Below, piece after piece: positions 58,190 to 64,000 of a DNA stretch of 64,000 nucleotides. The notes below the pieces were generated by a model. The model saw only the letters and a list, made by a program, of their open reading frames with translations. It searched no databases and was not told where the DNA came from. Numbering within the stretch: position 1 is the first letter of the stretch; each line of letters starts with the position of its first letter. Source of the DNA: Mytilus edulis (lineage: Eukaryota; Mollusca; Bivalvia; Mytilida; Mytilidae); contig NC_092356.1 in assembly GCF_963676685.1 (NCBI RefSeq), forward strand, positions 22,493,750-22,557,749, written 5' to 3'. Both the position numbers and the translations under genes were made by a program.

Positions 58190-61100
58190 TAAATATCCGA
58201 TGGATAAATCTGTTGTAGAGTTGTCACTGACACAGACGTACTTATAAATATAATTATTTGCTGTGACTGTATCTTGCATTAATTTGTAGGATCCTTTACT
58301 ATAGATAATTGAGCTGATCTGTAACAATAACATCGCCATGCCTTATATATCATGTACTGTAGTACGACGCTAGATTAAAACTGACGAGGAAAGGTAACAC
58401 ACGGCCACCGAAAGCTTTATTTTTTTGTGAAGCCCAGGTGGTCGTGTGGTCTAGCGGGACGGATACAGTGCAGATGATTTGGTGTCACGATATCTCAGTA
58501 GCATGGGTTCGAATCCCGGCGAGGGAACCCAACAATGTTAGATCTATAAATTTGCTTTCGCAAATTTTTTGTTCTTCCCTCGCCGGGATTCGAACCCATG
58601 CTACTGAGATATCGTGACACCAAATCGCCTGCACTGTATCCGGTGCCCTAGACCACACGACCACCTTGGCTTCACAAAGCTTTCGGTGGCCTAGTGTTTC
58701 CTCGTCAGTTTTAATCTAGCGTCGTAATACAGTACATGATATATAAAGCATGGAGATGTTATTGTTACAGATCAGCTCAATTATCTATAGTAAAGGATCC
58801 TACAAATTAATGCAAGATATAGTCACAGAAAATAATTATATTTATAAGTACGTCTGAATCAGTGACAACTCTACAACAGATTTATCTATCGGATCACCAG
58901 CAATGATGGTGATACATGGCTGTGTACATTATGTATATACAACTCGTCTAAACATCAACCCAACAATGTTAGATCTGTAAATTTGCTTTCGCAAATTTTT
59001 TGTTTTTCCCTCGCCGGGATTCGAACCCATGCTACTGAGATATCGTGACACCAAATCGCCTGCACTGTATACGGTGCGCTAGACCACACGACCACCTTGG
59101 CTTCACAATAATAAAGCTTACGGTGGCCTAGTGTTACCTTTCCTCGTCAGTTTTAATCTAGCGTCGTAATACAGTACATGATATATAAAGCATGGAGATG
59201 TTATTGTTACAGATCAGCTCAATTATCTATAGTAAAGGATCCTACAAATTAATGCAAGGTACAGTCACAGAAAATAATTCTATTTATAAGTACGTCTGAG
59301 TCAGTGACAACTCTACAACAGATTTATCCATCGGATCACTAGCAATGATGGTGATACATGGCTGTGTACATTATGTATATACAACTCGTCTAAACATCAA
59401 CCCAACAATGTTAGATCTGTAAATTTGCTTTCGCAAATTTTTTGTTCTTCCCTCGCCGGGATTCGAACCCATGCTACTGAGATATCGTGACACCAAATCG
59501 CCTGCACTGTATATATATATATATATCTACAACTCGTCTAAACATCAACCCAACAATGTTAGATCTGTAAATTTGCTTTCGCAAATTTTTGGTTCTTCCC
59601 TCGCCGGGATTCGAACCCATGCTACTGTGATATCGTGACACCAAATCGCCTGCACTGCAGCCGTCCCGCTAGACCACACGACCACCTGGGCTCTCAAAAA
59701 AAGAGCTTTCGGTGGGCATGTGTTACCTTTCCACGTCAGTTTTAATCTAGCGGCGTACTACAGTACATGATATATAAGGCATGAAGATGTAATTGTTACA
59801 GATCAGCTAAATTATCTATAGTAAAGGATCCTACAAATTAATGTAAGATACAGTCACAGAAAATAATTATATTCATAAGTACGTCTGAGTCAGTGACAAC
59901 CCTACAACAGATGTATCCATCGGATCGCCATCAATGATGGTGATACATGGCTGTGTACATAATGTATATACAACTCGTCTAAACATCAACCCAACAATGT
60001 TAGATCTGTAAATTTGCTTTCGCAAATTTTTGGTTCTTCCCTCGCCGGGATTCGAACCCATGCTACTGTGATATCGTGACACCAAATCGCCTGCACTGCA
60101 GCCGTCCCGCTAGACCACACGACCACCTGGGCTCTCAAAAAAAGAGCTTTCGGTGGGCATGTGTTACCTTTCCACGTCAGTTTTAATCTAGCGGCGTACT
60201 ACAGTACATGATATATAAGGCATGAAGATGTTATTGTTACAGATCAGCTAAATTATCTATAGTAAAGGATCCTACAAATTAATGTAAGATACAGTCACAG
60301 AAAACAATTATATTCATAAGTACGTCTGAGTCAGTGACAACCCTACAACAGATGTATCCATCGGATCGCCATCAATGATGGTGATACATGGCTGTGTACA
60401 TAATGTATATACAACTCGTCTAAACATCAACCCAACAATGTTAGATCTGTAAATTTGCTTTCGCAAATTTTTGGTTCTTCCCTCGCCGGGATTCGAACCC
60501 ATGCTACTGTGATATCGTGACACCAAATCGCCTGCACTGCAGCCGTCCCGCTAGACCACACGACCACCTGGGCTCTCAAAAAAAGAGCTTTCGGTGGGCA
60601 TGTGTTACCTTTCCACGTCAGTTTTAATCTAGCGGCGTACTACAGTACATGATATATAAGGCATGAAGATGTTATTGTTACAGATCAGCTAAATTATCTA
60701 TAGTAAAGGATCCTACAAATTAATGTAAGATACAGTCACAGAAAATAATTATATTCATAAGTACGTCTGAGTCAGTGACAACCCTACAACAGATGTATCC
60801 ATCGGATCGTCATCAATGATGGTGATACATGGCTGTGTACATAATGTATATACAACTCGTCTAAACATCAACCCAACAATGTTAGATCTGTAAATTTGCT
60901 TTCGCAAATTTTTGGTTCTTCCCTCGCCGGGATTCGAACCCATGCTACTGTGATATCGTGACACCAAATCGCCTGCACTGCAGCCGTCCCGCTAGACCAC
61001 ACGACCACCTGGGCTCTCAAAAAAAGAGCTTTCGGTGGGCATGTGTTACCTTTCCACGTCAGTTTTAATCTAGCGGCGTACTACAGTACATGATATATAA

Positions 61101-61440
61101 GGCATGAAGATGTTATTGTTACAGATCAGCTAAATTATCTATAGTAAAGGATCCTACAAATTAATGTAAGATACAGTCACAGAAAATAATTATATTCATA
61201 AGTACGTCTGAGTCAGTGACAACCCTACAACAGATGTATCCATCGGATCGCCATCAATGATGGTGATACATGGCTGTGTACATAATGTATATACAACTCG
61301 TCTAAACATCAACCCAACAATGTTAGATCTGTAAATTTGCTTTCGCAAATTTTTGGTTCTTCCCTCGCCGGGATTCGAACCCATGCTACTGTGATATCGT
61401 GACACCAAATCGCCTGCACTGCAGCCGTCCCGCTAGACCA
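58190..61440. repeat. SINE-derived tandem array, 441-bp units, with an inverted first unit
   Basis: Units from about 59560 to 61440 repeat with an exact 441-bp period and almost no differences; older, more diverged units occupy 58530-59515. The first unit (58190-58527) is in the opposite orientation and meets the second head-to-head at the tRNA-like part. Each unit carries, on the minus strand, A box TGGTCTAGCGG and B box GGGTTCGAATCCCGG, then TTTGCGAAAGCAAATTT and GGGTTGATGTTTAGACGAG. A 70-codon frame in each unit is a by-product. Confidence 0.8.
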
Positions 61441-61614
61441 GTATATATATATCTATATATATAGATTGCCTAACAATGTAATTTTAACACACTATTTAGT
61501 ATGTAAATATAAGAATGTATAAATATTTACAAAATGATGAAAATAAACGCAATATTTCGCTAGACCAACTAGCTTTATCAAGCGTGCATCTATCCAGGTG
61601 AAATCGGATATACA

Positions 61615-61800
61615 TGATAAGAAACTTTTGCAGCTCAACGTCTGTGTTGCACAGAACTGCCTTCAAAATAAGAAAATTTTGCAGCTCAATGTATATGACC
61701 TCTTGCATTTAGCTGCTTTGAAAATAAGAAAATTTTGCAGCTCAATGTACATGTTGCACTTGGATTTAGCTACCTTAAAAATACATAATTTGTAGTTGAA
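61615..61800 (-). repeat. Tandem ~62-bp repeat in the Penelope-like 3' UTR
   Basis: Three units of AAAATTTTGCAGCTCAATGT with GCATTTAGCTRCYTT and AAAATAAG. They lie between the nuclease stop codon and the element's 3' end. Confidence 0.6.
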
Positions 61801-61858
61801 GTTAGCAACGTCCATTGGCCAATATTACGGGATAAAAAGGACGATGCTTTGTTTTAAA

Positions 61859-62341
61859 TTATTCTTTATCTTTCCTGTATCTTTTTTCGTCTTTTTCGTT
61901 AAGACCATCAGGTTCTAAAGTGTGGAGTTGGTGGATCCAAAAGTTTTCTCTTCTCCTTCTCGCCGTGGTGTCCCATTCGGTGTTGACTTCTATAATTTGG
62001 AAAGTGACATTATCAAAAGGATGTTTCGTTGAACGAAGATGTCTTGTGAGAGGACAGTTTTTGTTGGTTTTGTACGATGAACGATGGTTATTGAGCCGAA
62101 TATTAAATTTGTCCATTGTTTCTCCCACATACTGAATGCCACAAGTGTCACATGTTAATATATAAATTGAGTTCTCCGTTTTACAGTTGGAATTAGAGTA
62201 GATGGTATAATTTTGTTTAGTAACGGAGCTGATGAAAGAACTGCTTGTATTGGCAGCTTTACAACACAAACAATTCCTTCGACCACATTGTTTGTAGCAA
62301 CCGGGCGATGGATTAGGCTGCTTGGTTAATACAGATGTCAC
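61859..62341 (-). pseudogene. Penelope-like element, GIY-YIG endonuclease domain
   Basis: Minus strand, about 160 codons. It has PSPGCYKQCGRRNCLCC, a Cys cluster that precedes the nuclease in these elements, then ENSIYILTCDTCGIQYVGET, the GIY-YIG core (IYxLxC...YVGET), then FNIRLNNHRSSYKTNK (catalytic Arg and His) and RRRRENFWIHQLHTLEPDGL with the conserved Glu. The domain looks complete. It is one base out of frame with the upstream RT part (near 62357), so the whole protein is not made from this copy. Confidence 0.85.
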
Positions 62342-62823
62342 TAATTTGTCACGGATGTTTTAGGTCTTCTGAAGGCCATGACTGGTGGTGAAGAAAATAC
62401 TTTTTTTAGATTTAAATCATTTTCTATAATTTTCCAATGCTTCTGAACAATGGATGACACATTTTTAAAATCAGGATGGTAAGTAAGTACAAGGGGTGTT
62501 CTGTTAGCTGCTTTATTCTTATTTTTGTACTCAAGAGGTTCTTGGCGACTAGTTTTGTTTGCTCTTTCGAAAGCGCTATCAATAATGTTGTTATTGTATC
62601 CTCGAACAACTAGATGTTTACGAAGTTGTCCAAGTCTAGCATTTTTCGTATTTTCAGTAGAGCATATTCTCTTGATTCGCAATGCCTGGCTGAATGGGAT
62701 ACCACGGGAGCAGTGTTTAGGATGGCAACTTTTAGGAGAAAGGAATTGATGTTTGTCCGTTTGTTTGGTATGAAGGTCCGTTATAATGGTTCCGTTCTTG
62801 ATGTAACTCGTAGTATCGAGCAT
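62342..62823 (-). pseudogene. Penelope-like element, C-terminal part of the RT
   Basis: Minus strand: LDTTSYIKNGTIITDLHTKQ, TDKHQFLSPKSCHPKHCSRG, IPFSQALRIKRICS, then LRKHLVVRGYNNN and the HWKIIENDLNLK region up to FRRPK. Wording such as TDLHTKxTDKHQ, SCHPKHC..GIPFSQALRIKRICS is the thumb-side RT segment found after the YxDD box. The palm motifs are lost by 5' truncation exactly at the 19-bp inverted repeat. A one-base deletion at its end puts the nuclease in another frame. Confidence 0.8.
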
Positions 62824-63004
62824 TGTTAGGCAATCTATAATTTTATTTGTGTAATTGAATTAATCTCTGTACTGATTAATCCACACTCCAATAGATTTGT
62901 ATGTCATGTGCTGCTATTTATAGGCACTTATATTATTATCTCCAGTAGCACGCATTACACAAATGTTTGTGTAATCCATTCAAATCTATCGCTATCTTTA
63001 CAAC

Positions 63005-64000
63005 ATGGATAGCTCACAGCATTTCAAGAAATTAAGATCTTTAACTAAAAAGAAACTACAAACTGAACATCATTTATCTAACTTACAAAATTATATTCAA
63101 AGTAAAACTGTACCAAAAGGTTTAAACATCAAAGTGAGTCCCCAGGCACCGGGACATAAATCCAAAAGATTCATGAGCCGTTGGAATGAAATTCTGTTTA
63201 ACTGTTCAATCCAGCTTCTTCAACTGTTACTTTCTTTTACAACCACAAATTACAAACAAATTGTAAATGAAATATCAGATATCATCAACAATAGTAACAT
63301 TTCTCGTGACGATTTAGCAATAATTAAACGTCGCCTCGCAGATATTGAACAAATTGAACTTTCAAAACATAAAGAAAAACAAAGGAATAAATTTCAAAGA
63401 GATAAAATTCATACTGTCCATTTAAATCAGCATATGAATGATATTAATATAACAAACCATAAGATCCCTAGAAAAAGAAAATTTAAAAGACGGAAACAAA
63501 AAACTGAAAGCATTGTTGTAAATTTTTCATCTAAAGAACTTACACGTGCTGAGGAATCTCTTTTAAGTAAAGGTTTAAACTTCTGTCCTATCCCATCAAC
63601 TGTAATTACCTTCAGCTAGACGAAGACCTAGACCAATTCGCTAGACGTTTACGCTTGAAAGATTTTTTCTACAATAGGGGCAAGAAAAACCTTGAAGAAG
63701 CCGGATTAACAGATTCAGATACTGACACCAATGAAGAAGTCACGCCCATCCCAAAATTTAGGAAAAAAAGTTCATGGAAACCACCAAAGAGCAAAAATGA
63801 TAACTTGGAGTCATTCATTAACTACGTGAGGTCTGATATAAAGTCCTGTATAACAAATACAAGAAATTATAATTTATCCAAGTCAGAAAGTATAGCTTTG
63901 AAAGCGTTAAAAGATCAAGAGGATATTGTAATAAAACCTGCCGACAAAGGGGGCGCTGTGGTTGCCATGGATAAAACAGATTACATAGCAGAGGGGAATC
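63005..64000 (+). pseudogene. Penelope-like element, N-terminal part of the ORF, runs off the window
   Basis: Plus-strand frame from MDSSQHFKKLRSLTKKKLQT. It includes a basic segment (IPRKRKFKRRKQKTES), then ELTRAEESLLSKGLNFCPIP. A one-base loss near 63602 shifts the frame, after which it continues as NYLQLDEDLDQFARRLRLKD, WKPPKSK, LSKSESIALKALKDQEDIVI and KPADKGGAVVAMDK to the window end. ESLLSKGLNFCP...DL..F.RRLRLK...IVIKPADKGGAVV is the usual N-terminal half of Penelope-like and related RT proteins. The RT core should lie beyond 64000. It points away from the minus-strand fragment. Confidence 0.8.

Larger units (their letters stand above)
61460..62839 (-). mobile_element. 5'-truncated Penelope-like element bounded by a 19-bp inverted repeat
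   Basis: TATAGATTGCCTAACAATG at 61460-61478 is perfectly inverted at 62821-62839. Between them, read on the minus strand, lie the RT thumb, a GIY-YIG nuclease and a 3' UTR with a ~62-bp repeat. The left boundary adjoins an (AT)n tract at the end of the SINE array. Confidence 0.65.

Noticed and set aside
59873..61408. Four identical 70-codon ORFs at 441-bp spacing as a gene family
   Set aside because: They are one incidental frame repeated by the SINE-derived satellite, and it runs across the tRNA-like part.

Overview
The window is eukaryotic, AT-rich and mostly non-coding. The repeats point to a bivalve mollusc, most probably a Mytilus mussel: I recognise, from memory, several dispersed families typical of mussel DNA, hammerhead-ribozyme 'retrozyme' repeats, a tRNA-derived SINE and a YLDD reverse-transcriptase family with its long 3' tail. 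Species assignment is recognition without a search.

One host gene is well supported. It is a caspase-2-like cysteine protease on the minus strand. Its exons lie at 54190-54243, 52787-53043, 17164-17340, 14156-14375, then 9699-9809 or 8999-9109, then 7744-7853 and 6355-6489 (stop). All junctions have AG/GT splice signals and compatible phases. The exons give the prodomain-p20 border, the catalytic His (LLSHGEEG) and Cys (QACRGG), the p20/p10 linker, the p10 core (RGSWYIEAL) and a caspase-2-type C-terminus (MSEY..TL...FFFFPG). A CARD exon was not found; it may lie upstream or be absent from one isoform. The linker exon is present twice, as two 111-nt, phase-1/phase-1 copies in a tandem 700-bp duplication, an arrangement expected for mutually exclusive exons.

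Layout by region. 1-6.3 kb: sequence beyond the caspase 3' end, with a TTAA-flanked piggyBac-type element. 6.3-17.3 kb: caspase exons with retrozyme and dispersed-repeat insertions. 17.3-52.8 kb: one 35.4-kb caspase intron. It holds minisatellite blocks, foldbacks, a 4.65-kb CpG-rich composite repeat (21.9-26.55 kb), a LINE 3' end, a tRNA-SINE cluster, a 6.7-kb element with ~0.85-kb terminal inverted repeats and a decayed Mutator-like transposase, a Helitron and a Penelope-like RT pseudogene with its 3' tail. 52.8-58 kb: the first visible caspase exons and a Tc1/mariner element. 58.2-61.4 kb: a homogeneous 441-bp tandem array built on the SINE. 61.5-64 kb: two divergently oriented Penelope-like fragments.

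Except for the caspase, every coding-like stretch I could identify is a transposon remnant, usually broken by stops, frameshifts or internal deletion. Most other open frames of 60-110 codons are chance readings through AT-rich DNA or tandem repeats.
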